This document shows, piece after piece, positions 46,691-59,779 of a DNA stretch of 64,000 nucleotides (within the stretch, counting starts at the first letter, position 1; each line of letters opens with the position of its first letter). Where the stretch lies: NCBI GenBank assembly GCA_022577435.1, contig JAKOON010000018.1, positions 11,234,096-11,298,095 on the forward strand. Reading direction: 5' to 3'. The translations under genes and the position numbers were made by a program. Origin of the DNA: Embiotoca jacksoni (Eukaryota; Chordata; Actinopteri; Embiotocidae). Below the pieces are notes generated by a model, which searched no databases, was not told the DNA's origin, and saw only the letters and a list, made by a program, of their open reading frames with translations.

Positions 46691-49672
46691 GAATGTAAAC
46701 TGAATTGACTGGTTGGCCAAAGGCGTACAGCCTGGAGGTGATAATTGCAGTTATCTATGTAAATTGGATAGAATTGGGTGAGAATGGGAAAATATAAAGT
46801 GCCATTCTTTCACCCATCAACAATTAGCGATGCAATGACAGGTGTTAAACTGCTAGAACCATGAATCACATCTGATCTGACCACCCCTTCACATTACTAA
46901 TGATGCAAATTTTCTGATGTTTTGAGTGGTAAATAACACCCGACAATGTCTTTTTTGTAAACCTTAACTTTGATTGGTGCACATTTAGTCATGAATATGC
47001 AATGGTTCTGACATATCCAAGTTTTACACAGGGTTTCTTTCTTGGCTTGTTATGGTGTAAAATACTGGCAATGAATAGCTGACATTGTTGTCACACTTCC
47101 ATGTTAAAATATAACTTTCAATAATTGAGCTACGTAATTAATATTTTAGATAAGTGGTTGCAAAGCCTGGGCTATTAAACCACTGAAATATGGTAGTAAC
47201 CTCTAGGGGGCACTGAACTACCAAATTAACCTTGGGTCAACATAATTTATGAGACCGTGTTCACAGACTCCAGCAGGTACTCTCTTGTCATTTCAGTACA
47301 CTGCTCACCAAGGTTGCATTATTTTATATTTTCAAGTATAAGTCCTGCAACAGACGTGCCTCCTCTGTCCTCACCACTGTGTCCTTGTATACTGAGAAAA
47401 TATTAGTTTAAAATATGCTTGCTTTGAAAATAGTGAGTCGGTCAACTAACATGCCAGTGATTTTTGGCCACTTCCTGTTTTAGTTCTCTCTTCGACTCTT
47501 CTGTTTTGCTTTGTAGGCTTATATTTTGCATTGCTTCCTCCTCCCCTCCAGTGTGTCCCTCTCAGTTTACTTTTAATTCCTTCTTGTACACCTTGTACTC
47601 CACTTTTCTCTGTACACCGTTTATTTCCTCACCCGTGCGGCACCTCAGCCTCTTAATGGATTGGTCTAAGTGCTCTCCCGGTGCTTTGCAGCTGCTTGTT
47701 GTACTTTATTGCAGCAGAAGCTCGGCCTTAAGGCGATGCAGTTTCTTCTCTTGGCCCGCGGTGGGCCAACGACTGATACCCTTGATGAGATGGCCCTGCT
47801 GCAGTCAGACTCATTAGCCAGCAGATGTGAGGTGTCACCGTGTATCACAGCATCAGGCACCGGTGGATAACTTTTTGCCAAGGTGTGAATAATATATCAG
47901 ATTTTGTTTACAGGCTCCTCTCTTCTCAGACATTATGCAGTCGGCACCAGTCCTCCACTATCTGGTGTTGTACAAACTCAAGAGCCACCAACCTGCCTGA
48001 GGACAAGTAACACTGCCAGAATACTTCCAGTGTTCTGTGTCACCTTGCATTCAAGTTTATAGTCGCCTAACTATGCATGGTGACACTGTCCTCTGCAAGG
48101 CACACTGGGTGTCGCTTAGCAGGACATGTTACAGTGTGTGATGATATCTCAAAGGACAGCTTCAACAAAAGAGGACGAGCTAGTCCTTTGGCCTCCCTCC
48201 AAATTCTATTTGGACAGGAAAACTGATTAGAGCATCCCAATGTGAAGAGGCCAAATCAGATCATGTTTGCTGCTCCCAGTTTGATTAGGGATTAATTGAA
48301 ACAGGAACTGAGCCTCCCGGGAGGAGAGTGGAAATAACAAGGGCTACAAAGCTTTACATGTACTCTTCACTGTTATTGCTATCTTTGGTTTGCCTACCCA
48401 ACCACCTCAGACGCTCTCATCAAAGGTGGAAGAACAAAACAACTTGCATGCACACAAAGCACCTTGCATGCATTTATACTAATTGCTTGGGCTAATAAAG
48501 GATGCTGCTGACATGCTTGAAATACGCACCGTTTGGCCAACTTCGGTGCTGTTTGTCTATCTCTTTGTTTCATACGAGATGCCTCACCTTAACAGGAATA
48601 ATGGTGCCTTAGGTCATCTTTGCTTCAGAACAAAGATGATATGTTTTGAATTTTTTTGTCAGCCGCCTTACAGTTGCAGCAGAAAATAAGAGTTATTTTT
48701 AGACATAATTGAATTAATTGACCATTGTAAGGCTCGCCCGCCTTAGTCACTGCTGCTGCTACGACAGTAAGCTTTCTGTTCTGCGTGACAGAGTCACATA
48801 AGGCACGTCAGAATGACAGAATTGCTGCTAATAATGTTGTGTAAACATGGAGTCCTTGATTTCAGTGGCACACAAAAGCAGGTTTCTCATTTCTAGCAAG
48901 CTGTTAGTAGTGCTTGATGTGTGAATTTTGACAGAGACCGTAGCATGTAAATGCATTTCCCATAAACATACCCGCAAGCTTTTTTGTAAAATAAATTCTC
49001 AAATATAAAAAAAAAATTGTGCTCCCTGTTTCACACACACAATAAACTTATTGATAGCTTCTATATAACAACAACATTGTGCTTTTTAATCAAAATCAAA
49101 ATTAAAAATAAACACTTTTGTTGTTAACGTGTACAACTTGTATTTGTAGTCAGCCGCCACAGTTTAAAAATAGGTTGGTTGTCCCTCCATTTCTGCTGGT
49201 GCTGGAACCGATCCCAGCTGACTTTGGGCGAAGGCGGCGTAGACCCTGGACATGTCGCAAGTTAACAGCAACTCATAAGCTACAAATATGTGAAAGTCAC
49301 AGTTTAAATTGACATTGTGGTTTTATAGTTATAAAACTTATCTTCCAACCACCCTTTCTTTTTTATTACAACTGAGGGCACCATGTGTATCAAACTTGGT
49401 ACATTTACATAAAACCATGAAATTTAAAACACATTTTAATAAAAAACGTAAAGGGGTTTTGAAGATGATCGAATATTAAACTTCCCACATGTCCACAGAG
49501 ATGAATAAAAAATTTTAAGCTTTTCAAATTTGATGGTACTTCTTTGGTTTGAGGCATGAACCATCTTTCTGAGATGCTTACATGAGAGGTTATTACACAT
49601 TAAAGACTGTAAAATCAGGTTGAAAAGCAAATTCAGAAAGGGGTTAATTTTCATGATGGAAGATGCATTAAC
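46691..49672. other. intergenic DNA, no gene seen
   Basis: Nearly 3 kb without recognisable exons, RNAs or named repeats. Confidence 0.65.
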
Positions 49673-49908
49673 TGTCAGGATCCCTGTCCTGATCCCTCTT
49701 CCTCCACATCTGTCCCGTGGCTGTTCCACCAGTGCGGTTCGGACTAGCCTGCTCCTGCCAGAGTTCTGCCTCTGGGTCCTCCACTCCTATCTCACGGCTG
49801 TTCCACCAGCCTGCCTCGGACTAATCCGCCATCTAAAATAAAGTCTGTTCTATACCTGATTCCTGTCTTGTGGTCTGCTATTGGGTCCTATCCTGAACTC
49901 CCATGACA
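49673..49908 (+). mobile_element. solo LTR (about 236 bp) of a retrotransposon
   Basis: Begins TGTCAGGATCCC and ends CCCATGACA, giving inverted ends TGTCA/TGACA. The middle is C/T-rich with two similar segments (GGCTGTTCCACCAG occurs twice), and near the end there is AAAATAAAGTCTG (poly(A) signal) followed by CTGATTCCTGTCTTGTGG. Flanks are TTAAC on the left and TTAAT on the right, a plausible 5-bp target duplication with one change. The layout matches teleost gypsy-type LTRs. No internal region or second LTR is nearby, so it looks like a solo LTR left by recombination. Confidence 0.7.
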
Positions 49909-51197
49909 TTAATGAAATTATATGTTAACATATAGTTGGCGGAGCTGTAGTTATAATAATTTGGAGCTCAAAAATCAAATGACATAATCATTACATACAC
50001 CAATTTGCATGAAATACAAAAGAAAGTGTATGTAACAGTTTTGTAAAGAACACTTCACTGATTTAAGCTGATGTGAGTCTTTGTGTGGGTCCATTAAAAC
50101 TTGATATAAACAGCAGTTGGTATAAGTGCTCTTGAATAGTCACTGAATGAGTTGAAACCTCTTGGACCTCTTTTCCCCTCAGCAGGGGTGATATTAGTAT
50201 TGTATTACACTGAGAGAACTGCCTGATGCTCAGCCATTATAAAGGGCTTGATTGCTGTCGTGCCGTTTGATATGGGCCCGCTACCGCTGGGGTGGCTTCA
50301 TAAATCTCGCTTGTTCAACTGCTTCTGTTCCTCCGCTCCTCTGTTCTCCTTTTGATGGAAACCGTTGACCAGAAACATTAATAATAAGAGGAGTTTTAGT
50401 CACGGCCCATAAAGTTACTCCTCGCAGTCGTTAAAGAACACTGGGAGGAAATCATTTGTCGTGTTTTTGATGTGAATTGTTCAGAAGACAAGCAAACAAA
50501 GAGGCATTTTGAATGTGCAGAGATGCCAAACGAATATTTGAAATTAAATTTCCGGTTACAAATGTATAACCTTTCATCATGCAAAATTATTAGGTACAAG
50601 TACTGGTAACTGGCTGCATTGTTGATGATTTGCCAATTGCAAATTAGCATGGCAATCTTCTGTTAGTAGTGAGGCATTTGTGGTTTTCAATATGTGTGTT
50701 TTCACCAGTGAATCAGCATCTGAGCTTTTATTTCCTGCCTAATGACTCTGTATTTATGTTCTCATAGGAGAGTTTAATTCTGAACGCAGAGAACATAATG
50801 TATGCTCTCTGAAGATTGTGGTAATTTATCGACATGCCTCCATCTATTTTCTCCCATTTCCGTGCCTTTGTATGTAGCATGCAGTATATAACATTGTCCT
50901 TGAGGCCTGTGTATATGTGAAGGCGTGTATCCATGCTTCTGTGTTTCTTTATTTTCTCAAGAAGAGCAGTCCCATCCGTCTTTTGGGCTCTGAAATGGGG
51001 GCTCGGAGTGGCTCGCGCTCAGCCCCCTGATCCGTCCTCATTTGGTTGGCATTTCGTTACAGGCCAGACACTCTTCCTGTGACATGGAAAGAAACCCAGA
51101 CTACCCCCCTCCTTCCACCTGCCTTCTCTGCCACTATTTCTCTCTTCCCTTTCTTTCTCCTTAGTCCCTCCTCTCCTTCCCACTTTGTCTGACACAC

Positions 51198-51279
<82 letters not shown>

Positions 51280-54200
51280 TTTTGTCCCTTGTCTGCATCT
51301 CACGTTCCACACCACTAACACAGGATGAAGCAAAATGAGGACAAATTGATATGAATCCCAAGGAAAGAAGCCAGGGGGTGAAGAAAAAAAAAAAGGAAGT
51401 GGTGCCTGCTTGCGAGGCAACTGTAAGCATAAATCCACTGATATACTGCCGTGGTGTTCGCTCTGTAAGTGCGTCCATTCCTCAACATGATGCCCACAAC
51501 GGTCACACAAGTAGGACTTCTAGGACAACCCAATGTCAAACCTGCATCAGATGCTTTGATTTCAAATTTTCCATCAGTGTAGATTGTAGCAATTTAATTT
51601 TGGCTCAGTCCCCTCTCCAAACTCTGTTGCACTGACTGATGTTTCTGCACTGGATTTGAAAAGGGCCACGCAATACAAATAAAAGGTGAATAGAGTCAAC
51701 CTGAGAGAACTGATCTGCCTCGCCTGGCCAGGGGCCAGGGATAACACAAACAGGCGGTGAGCTGCAATACACGCTGAATACCCTGTGGCATAAAACTAGG
51801 GCCGACAGCAAGCTGAGACGAACCTCATCTCGGTTAAAGGCAATTCCCCTCCATAGTGGCTCCCTAGCCTGGAGCTGCTGGGCCCAAAACACAGCCAGTC
51901 AATCTAATCAGGAGAAGGTGAGTGGGGAAGGTAGGAGAAAGAAGGAGAAGGAGGGAGACTGGTAAAGAGCCCTTCTGTGTATATGTGTGCATCTGTGTAT
52001 TAGACAGAGTGAGGGGGGGATAGGGCTTTCCGGTGAACTCTGAGGCCCCGGGCTGGCTCACAGAGATGTTTATGTGCCTACATTTTTCTCAGCCATCTCT
52101 TAAACTTCTCCTCTGAAATATGGGCATCCTGATTTTTGCATTTAGTACTCACATATACCTTATAAAGGTTATGCAGAGCCACACTTCCATCCAGTGAATT
52201 TGTATGCCCCCTTTAAACTCAAAAGCACAGCAGCAGACACACAAAGCACACTCGAAAAGGCACACACTTTTTCAGCTTTTCTCTGCAGCGCATAGTACTA
52301 AAGGTCCACTGTGTAGGTGTGTGCGGTGAGGTGAGCTCTCAAGTCTAGTCAGCACAACATGGCTTCTCTGAGCTGGTGGATAGCCCATCTGCTGAGTGCT
52401 GCAAGTACAGTACATCTCAATTTGTTCTGGGAGGGATCAAATTCTACTGCCTTGCAAATCTTACCGAGCAGCAGGCAAAGTACACAGTGAATAACTGGAG
52501 AACTGTAGGAAATATAACAGAGCTGTGTTTGAACCACTAGAATCAAATCGGTGTCTGGATATCTCTATCAATAAACTGTCTGCGGGGAGTCCAGCCAACC
52601 TGGATGTGAAGGGAATCAATGAGATTCAGTGATAATTACAGGCTGCATATAATACAGAGTTTCTTATCATGTTCCCATCTCTTTGTAGATGAAAGATACA
52701 TGTAAACATCACTGCATGGTTGATTAATCTGGTAAAAAAAAACATCTCCAGGATTGACAGATCACACAAGTCTGAATTACTATTAATAACCACAACCTTT
52801 AATTTTTTATTCAGAACTGGCCTCTGACAGAGAAGAAAGTCCTTAAAAGGTCAGAGGAAGGTTGAAGAGCAGAGGTTGAGAGAGGACAACTCCCTGCTAA
52901 TTACCGTCATCACTCATTCTGCCCCTTAATTTATCTGATTCTCTCCCGGAAATGAAAAACCTCATCACTAATAACCATTATCTCACAGCTGAAGACGAGT
53001 TTCACCAAGTGAGACAGTTTTCAAACTGATATCTGATTGTATTTCTTTTTCTTCAGGTGGTCGGAGGTTAAATGAATCGCCATTTGTTTGCCAAAAGGAA
53101 AAGGGCATGTTGACAAACTAGCATTCATGTTAGAAGGGTTAATGATTGATTCATTTAAAATAAATTGTTCACATTTGTTCACCTTTACTTTCACACAGCC
53201 AGGTTAGTGGTGAATACTTTGTATAATATTATTTTTTATGCAACCTAAATGGGAAGGGGATCCAGGGTGAATTCAAAAACCTTTTGTTTTCAAAATGCTA
53301 ATTCTAGCAGCAAAATGTTTGTGCAAACTGAGAACAGAAAGCCGGACAGGTGTGTGAAGAGTAACTGGAAGCTTAACGAATGTTCAATTATGAGTATTGA
53401 ATGCAAACATCTTTTAATAAATAGGGTTACGGAACAATATCCTGCACTATTTTGGAGTTTGTTTTCCTTTCTTAGTGTTTTGTCCGTCGTCCTCTCTCTT
53501 ACTCCCCGAGACACCTTGCTGTAGATCAATAGCTCATCATATGGCCCATTAACAGAGAGGATGAATCTAATGAGGTGGTGAGATGAAGAGTTGGTTTAAT
53601 CTAGTACAGTGCAGTCTGATTCTAATTGTTAGCTGTAAAGAAGTACAGAAGGATGGGCTACTGGATATTTTTGAAATATGCTATAAACTAACAACCTAAT
53701 TAATCCCCTAAACAGTTTACAGTGATTGACAATTTTAGATGCCTTATTTTCAATGTCACCACAAACTTTGAAAGTTCGAAAGAAAAAGAAAACCCAACCC
53801 ATCGCTCTGCGATATTAACGTTTTATTGTGTTGTATGATGCCAGTAATCAGTCTTCTGAGGGAGGAAATGAGTGTTTCTTTTTAATGATGTTTTACTCTT
53901 ACTCATAAGAGCCATTAATAGCAGAGTTTTACAAAACAGGGTGATTGCTTTCCTGGACCCGGTAATGATTGTGAAGTAAAACAGGTGCACTACAGTTCCT
54001 CTTTCTCCATTGTTTTCTAGTTAAAGATAATCAATTTTCTGATGAGCACGGATCCTTTAAGTGTTTCACTGCCCGTGTTGAATGCTTTCATTAATCAAAC
54101 AGACAAACCATACCTCAGGGGGATACTCGGTACTCCTTCGTACATTTTTTGAAAACAAAAACAAAAAATTTCATAATGTGTAAAAAGGAAAGATGAAAAA

Positions 54201-55437
54201 GGCAATAATAAGAGAAACTCCTGTCTTTAGTTCCTCTTGCTTGTATCCATCTCGGCCCTCGCCTCTCGTCTGCCTGTGTGCCCTCTCTTTCTCTGACTTT
54301 CTTTTCTCTCTCTCGTCCCCTCCCTTCCCGTGGCTCATGAAGGGCTTCATTTGTCATCCCGCAGGTGATGAGCGCAGTGTTTTTCACCCTGACCTCTACT
54401 TTGTCCATAATGAGCTATCAGCTATGCTGCTTCATGCTCCCACAACCAAGACGGAGACCTGGGTCAAATAATATTTGAAAACAGTCTTTGAGTTTGTTTA
54501 AACCTTCTAGACACCAGATGTGATACATTTTCCACATGGGAGACTGAAAAGAACACTGAACATTTCAGGCAATCCCTCAGAGAATAAGGAATATAAAAGA
54601 TAATTAGTGTCTGTGATTGACAACTAATTTGAAACTATGTGAATGATGCTGTAAACTCCAACCATCTGGTGAGACAAACAGGTAAAAAAACAAAGCCCGA
54701 AAATAACATTTAGAAGTCATTATGCAAATACTGCTTCATTGAAGTTGGATGCAGTCACACTAAAACTATTATAGAAGTTGAAGTAACAGCTCCATCCTAC
54801 TATATGCGTCATCACTCCAACACCTGCAGCTCACACCTACTACTTCTGTCCCTGTCCCCTGCCATCAGTGTCTGGCAATATGCGTCTGCAAGTCGAAAAA
54901 CTTTTATATCTCACCTCAGGAGCCTTCACAGCCAGATGTCTTTGCCATAACACCATCACGACTTTTGTTAAAATCCTTTGTTAACCTGCCACTGTCAGTG
55001 TTTATACTGCAGTTGCAGTCATTCGCTCTGTGCTTGACCAGTCACAGCCAAAAGCAAACCAGCAGGACACCAGATGTCGTAATGGAATGAAAAATAAATA
55101 TTCACCTTGGGGAAATAAAAACAAAACAAAAATCAACATCTTTTATTTCTATGTGTTGGGACATTCGTCGTTGGTGTACCTTTAAATTGAACTTTAAAAC
55201 AGATCAATAAGGACTAGAGGTGCATATTTGTACCCCTTTATTACCAAACATGTGAAAAGCCCTTTTAAATTATGCAAATATGCCCTATGAAAAAAAAAAG
55301 TAGGTCAGTGATCGGGGATACTGGGAAAAGGTCAGATGAAATCCAACCTTGAATCATAATTTACACCTCTAGGGCTGAAATCAAGTCTTATGTGAAGTGG
55401 AATGATGTCATGAAAACACATTTGTCTGTCATATATG
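49909..55437. other. intergenic DNA, no gene seen
   Basis: 5.5 kb without recognisable exons. It contains a pyrimidine-rich stretch (51095–51180) directly before a (CA)n tract (51192–51279). The segment 52830–53040 is relatively rich in TAATTA-like and YTAAT words and may be regulatory, but nothing decides it. Confidence 0.6.
51192..51279. repeat. (CA)n microsatellite with flanking C/T-rich tract
   Basis: About 88 bp of CA repeats (one CGCA interruption near the start), preceded by about 85 bp of nearly pure pyrimidines and followed by ATATATAT. Confidence 0.95.
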
Positions 55438-55660
55438 CAGTGATGGAAAGTTACTGAATACATTTGCTCAGGTACTGTTCAAATTTGAGGCACTTTCTGT
55501 GTCGATCTATCGCTTTGCATTTCGAAGGGAAATATTGTTCTTTTACTGCACTACATATCTTTTAAGGTTTTAAGGGTTTTCAGACTGATATTTTACAAAG
55601 CATAGGATATGATGCCATTTTATAAATCAAAAGAAAACTTGTATACATGAGTATATGAAC
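55438..55660. repeat. dispersed teleost repeat (AGTGATGGAAAGTTACTGAATAC type)
   Basis: Landmarks: GCAGTGATGGAAAGTTACTG, AATACATTTGCTCAGGTACT, GTTCAAATTTGAGGCAC, TTCGAAGGGAAATATTGTTC, TTTTACTGCACTACAT, GACTGATATTTTACAAAGCA, GATGCCATTTTATAAATC. These are the ordered signature words of a very abundant percomorph element ('GGTGGAAAGTAACTAAGTACATTTACTCAAGTACTGTA … GGGAAATATTGTACTTTTTACTCCACTACA'). Confidence 0.75.
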
Positions 55661-55758
55661 ACGCTGTGAACAGCACTGAAGATAATATATTTGTAGATAG
55701 CTCCAGCTTTATAAATGTCCAGAGATCATGTTCAGGAAAAAACACTCAATGTTATAAA

Positions 55759-55784
55759 AAATAAATAAATAAATAAATAAATAA
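55759..55784. repeat. (AAAT)n microsatellite
   Basis: Six or so AAAT units followed by an A run and TATATA. Confidence 0.95.
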
Positions 55785-56539
55785 AAAAAATATATACTTT
55801 TATCAAAAAAAAAAACAAAACATATTTTTTAAGACAGAAAACCTCAAAGTATAATTGTTGGGTTATTGTTATCCTTACCATTTTTTTTTTATATATATAA
55901 TTGGTTCCAGAAACACTCGTTTATGTCCTGACAAAATGTATCTACTTTCTCTTAGGAATGTGCTACGTGTTTAAGAATTATTCAAGACAGTTGTTTTAAT
56001 TTTTTAAGAATGAGGTTTATCAGATTTGCGCAATAACTCTCATGACCGCTGACCTGCTGAAAAACGTCTACAGTGTGTTATCATTGCCCAGTGTGTTGGT
56101 TCTTTACGAATATAGACTGACCTGCTCTATGGAAATAGCAGACTTTATTTTAAAAGCTCAAGTGAAATGGTGGTAAAATACATGGTATTAAGGGTGGAGT
56201 TGGTTCAGGTAAATTGATTCCTGGAAACATCAAATGACATCACATTTGCACGCTCAAATAAACAAAGGGTATGAAGTATATAATCAGCTATTCTTTACCA
56301 CTGGCAATAAGCTGGATTTAGTTACAGTCGAGCGCTGTTAAGTATCCTGTAAGCTGTGTTTAGACAAGAGCTGGCAGGACCACACCACATATTCCCAGAC
56401 CTTGACACAGGGCTTGAATTTACAGGCTGAACTGGATGTAATTTTTAGGCCCAGGACCTGAAACAGAAACAACCTTTGGAAGAAAAGAGTCTTAATCGTA
56501 TGTTGTGCAAAATCAACACCATTCTCATGATACAGCATG
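55785..56539. other. intergenic DNA, no gene seen
   Basis: A- and T-run low complexity at 55785–55900, then unremarkable AT-rich sequence. Confidence 0.65.
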
Positions 56540-56790
56540 AAGCCAGCTGCTGATTAGCTTAATTTAGCATAACGCCTGAAACCATGGGGGCACAGGTTTT
56601 GTGGCTCTGTCAACAAAATGTGCATCCTTTTGCAAAAACATTTTTTGTACAGAAACAAATGAGATGAGATACAGACCTATCATGTCAGTTGGTGAGCTTA
56701 GAGGTACTGGTGGGCTAGCCGTTACCCTTGTTGCCAGTACTAAGCCAAGCTAAATGGCGACTGGCAGTAGCTTCTGTATATGAAAGGGCC
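56540..56790. repeat. dispersed teleost repeat (GCTTAGCATAAAGACTGGAAAC type)
   Basis: CTGATTAGCTTAATTTAGCA, then TAACGCCTGAAACCATGGGG, later GGTGAGCTTAGAGGTACTGG, GGGCTAGCCGTTACCC and AAGCCAAGCTAAATGGCGAC. The ordered words match an abundant teleost repeat whose consensus carries 'TTAGCTTAGCATAAAGACTGGAAACAGGGGGAAA … GAGCTTTAGAGGTGCTGGTAGGC … AAGCTAAGCTAA'. Degenerate copy. Confidence 0.65.
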
Positions 56791-56949
56791 ATCGAATAAT
56801 ACCCAATAATACAGCTGATACTTTTATTTGTGATTTTGTTGGCCTGAAACTTTTATTTTCTGCTGGACACCTGTATATCAAGTAACTGAGCTGCCCGGGC
56901 TGCTCTGATAACATTATAATTCTTTCTCAGTTTTGCTCCTCAGGAATAA

Positions 56950-58587
56950 GGGGTTCAGTGGCTCAGGTACTTTTGCTGTTCTTCCGATCAACCCATGACA
57001 GCCATCTGGACTGAGCTAAAATTTCAGAGAGACATGGTGCACGAACTGTGGACCATAGTGGAGCAGAGGGGAGAGTTGAGAAGCGTGGAGAGCAAAGTGA
57101 CAGGGGAAGACAGGTAAGTGCTTCTTATGTCAAAGAAGGTGGACGAGCCGAGAGCGCAGCTACGTGGTCGCCAAGATCAGGATGAGAGAGCTGGAGAAAA
57201 GTAAATGCAGCTAGAATATGTATACGCTATTCCACATAGTGGATTTTTTTCAGCCTTTGAAAGGAACACTTACAGCTGAAAGACTAGAAGAGCAGATGTC
57301 TCAATACCCATACTCATACCCTTTTTTTTTTTTTCCATCATTTATTGAATAAAAGACACACAACTAGAGATGCCACATACCCTGCTGTAGATAGATATGT
57401 TTATGGTATGGTTTTATAAATATATTGGTTTCACTTCTACAGAATCAAAGAGATATAGAGTGGGTTCCAACAACCATAAAGGCAGGGATTTATATTATAT
57501 CTGACTATGTGTGTGTTTTTCTGTATTATATATAGATCTTAAAATAATGTGCAAACAAGTTAGAAATTAAAGCCATTTGGATAGTCAGCTCAAATACTTT
57601 CCACAAAGCCATTTTTTTGGTTTGTTTAAACTTTGGTTTACAGGTGCCCATTTTTCCGATTTCCATCAAGGCATTGAGGAGGCAATTTCACAAATAAAAT
57701 ATTTGAAACATTGATTTATTATTATGTTTCTGGAATGCCACAGCTTTGAGTATTTTCATTTGTTATGATATTATTTACAATAGATTGGACTTTTTCTGGT
57801 TTGTATAATGGCTCTGTTGAATGTGAAATAGCAGCTCCTGCCTTACAATTGTGCTATAAGCATGACTGTCAGGTGTTGGAAAGAGAGTGGCAGCTAGTGA
57901 GCAAGACCTGGACAATCAGAGCAGAGAAGTGACCACCCTCAGAGGAGTGTAGAGTACCTCCAAGACTCAGGTGCAACTCCAGAGGATAATTGCAGACAAT
58001 CTGGAGAAATCCAAAACAAGGGTGATACCAAGAATTATCCCATTTTTAACTGAACTCAAACAAACCAGTGTCTGAATGTTGGGTGAAGCTTTGTGTTACA
58101 GATTAAACTATTATACAATATCATCAGAAAATATAATCACTCATAGTATTTAATTTGTGGAAATTAGCGGGATCAAAGGGAGGTACATTTTCCAAATTAA
58201 TTTACCGTATTTTAGCCGACTGATCAGTAACTCTAAACTTCACTTTACATAGATTAAAGCTCAAACACAAACAATTCAAAGTCATATTGAGAGAAAATTC
58301 AAGTATTTAACAAAACCTATTAACCTCATTCCATTAATGGAATTCAGTACAATGAGTAATTGGCTGGATTTGATCAACTTTACAGCTACTTCCACTGTTT
58401 AATACCAGAAGATTTCCTTGCTTTTCTGTCTATATACTGAGTCCAGATTAGATGTTGTGGATTTGAGAAGGACAGCCACTGAAAAAGATGCTGAAGAGCA
58501 GAAGATGAAGGTGAAGATTGAGACCTGAACAGCACGTCTGAACTACAGCTTCAACATAATGACATAGAGCAGCTCCAGAGACTTGAG
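56950..58587 (+). pseudogene. broken multi-exon coiled-coil gene, C1q-like family N-terminal half
   Basis: Four exon-like blocks on the plus strand. Block 1 (to 57113; ATG 56995) reads TAIWTELKFQRDMVHELWTI, VEQRGELRSVESKV and ends at a GTAAGT donor. In frame upstream is a Cys/aromatic hydrophobic stretch, possibly a decayed signal peptide. Block 2 (57136–57200) reads RSYVVAKIRMRELEK. Block 3 (57873–58019) reads KRVAASEQDLDNQSREVTTL, a stop, then TQVQLQRIIADNLEKSK. Block 4 (58447–58587) reads LDVVDLRRTATEKDAEEQKM, then needs a frameshift to LNSTSELQLQHNDIEQLQRL before a GT donor. The IWTEL…RDMVVEQR.EL start and heptad coils match teleost secreted C1q-domain proteins. No C1q globular domain is seen downstream. 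Stop, frameshift and missing domain mark it as dead. Confidence 0.6.
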
Positions 58588-59389
58588 GTATCACTGATAA
58601 ATGACTTTAGATCTCTTTAGAGAGGTTTTACTGTATATTCTTATTCATCCCATATTGTCCATTGATAATGATAATTCCTCCTAACAGTAAAGGTTCTATT
58701 TGGGGACCAAGTTTATTTTCTAATCATATAAATGCTTTTAGTGTAGGATTAAAGCCAGTAAAGGTATACTTTGGTGCATATTGTTTATACTACGGAACCA
58801 TGATTAAAATTGTCAATGGATTTTTTTTCATACACAGCTTTTAACTAATAGCAGATGTCTCTTGTTGAATTAAGATTGATTTTAAACTTTAAAAATACCA
58901 CGTTCCCATTGATCGTCCACATACTTTATGGCCGTAACACTCAATGACACTCATGTGAAGATACTTCTTACAAATACTTCAACATCTGGGTTGATAAGTT
59001 GAACTTTAGTGTCCATATTAATCAATTAAAAAAATATTTTCCTTTTTCTGCCAGTACATTTTCCCCCCCAAAATACCTCTGTTTTACCTTCATAGTGCTG
59101 AAATTTATGTTCATGCATCTTTATGTTTTTATCTTTTAAAAAAACAAAAAAACAGAAAAGCCGGGTTGCAGTCTATCGTGCTGCTTTGCTATTTGTAACT
59201 GGTGCAAGTGTCTGCACACATCATTGAAACTTATATGAAATGATTCAATAGACTTCAATGTGTCCAAGTAGCAAAACCTACATGTTAATTTTTTTTATTT
59301 AAATTTTTTTTTTTTTATTGCAAAAGCTTTAGTGGGTAAATTACTGCAGTGCATATCTAGTTTCCTGACATATTGCTCCAGTGGTTATA
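58588..59389. other. intergenic DNA, no C1q domain exon seen
   Basis: AT-rich sequence in which I looked for the expected globular C1q exon (a VAFSA… start) and found none. Only short chance open frames. Confidence 0.6.
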
Positions 59390-59762
59390 ACACAAGATAA
59401 GAGAAAATTCTCCTCGAGGCCCAAACCACCTGAACAGAGCTGGTGAAAACTGACTCTACCCTTCATGCACCGCATGTTTGGAATGAGCTGCCAGGCATAC
59501 TTAACTTAGAATCTTTATCCTCTCTTGACATGTCTGAAAGTTAATTTTCACAATATTCACAGAACATCATTAGTTTTAATACAGTATGTGACATTATTCA
59601 TAGCAGTCCATGCATGTTTTGTGTCTATTTGTTGTGTTTTAGTGTGTTGTTTGTGGTATTATTCATGCAGTTTGTATTTTTATATGACTCCTTTTTCATC
59701 AACATATATTGTATCCCAGTGGGACCTTTCTTTTTAAATAAACATAAATAAATAAATAAAAC
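59390..59762 (+). mobile_element. 3' fragment of an L2-like LINE with reverse transcriptase tail
   Basis: The plus-strand translation near 59405–59545 reads EKILLEAQTT, stop, TELVKTDSTLHAPHVWNELP and GILNLESLSSLDMSE. This is the APxxWNxLPxxLRxxxSLxxF ending typical of L2/CR1-type reverse transcriptases. The 3' tail reads GTATCCCAGTGGGACCTTTC, then TTTTTAAATAAACATAAATA and AAATA repeats, like L2-type ends ('ATCTCAATGGGACT…AAATAAA'). It is 5'-truncated and carries a stop. Confidence 0.7.
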
Positions 59763-59779
59763 ATCTCCTTTTGGGTTTT

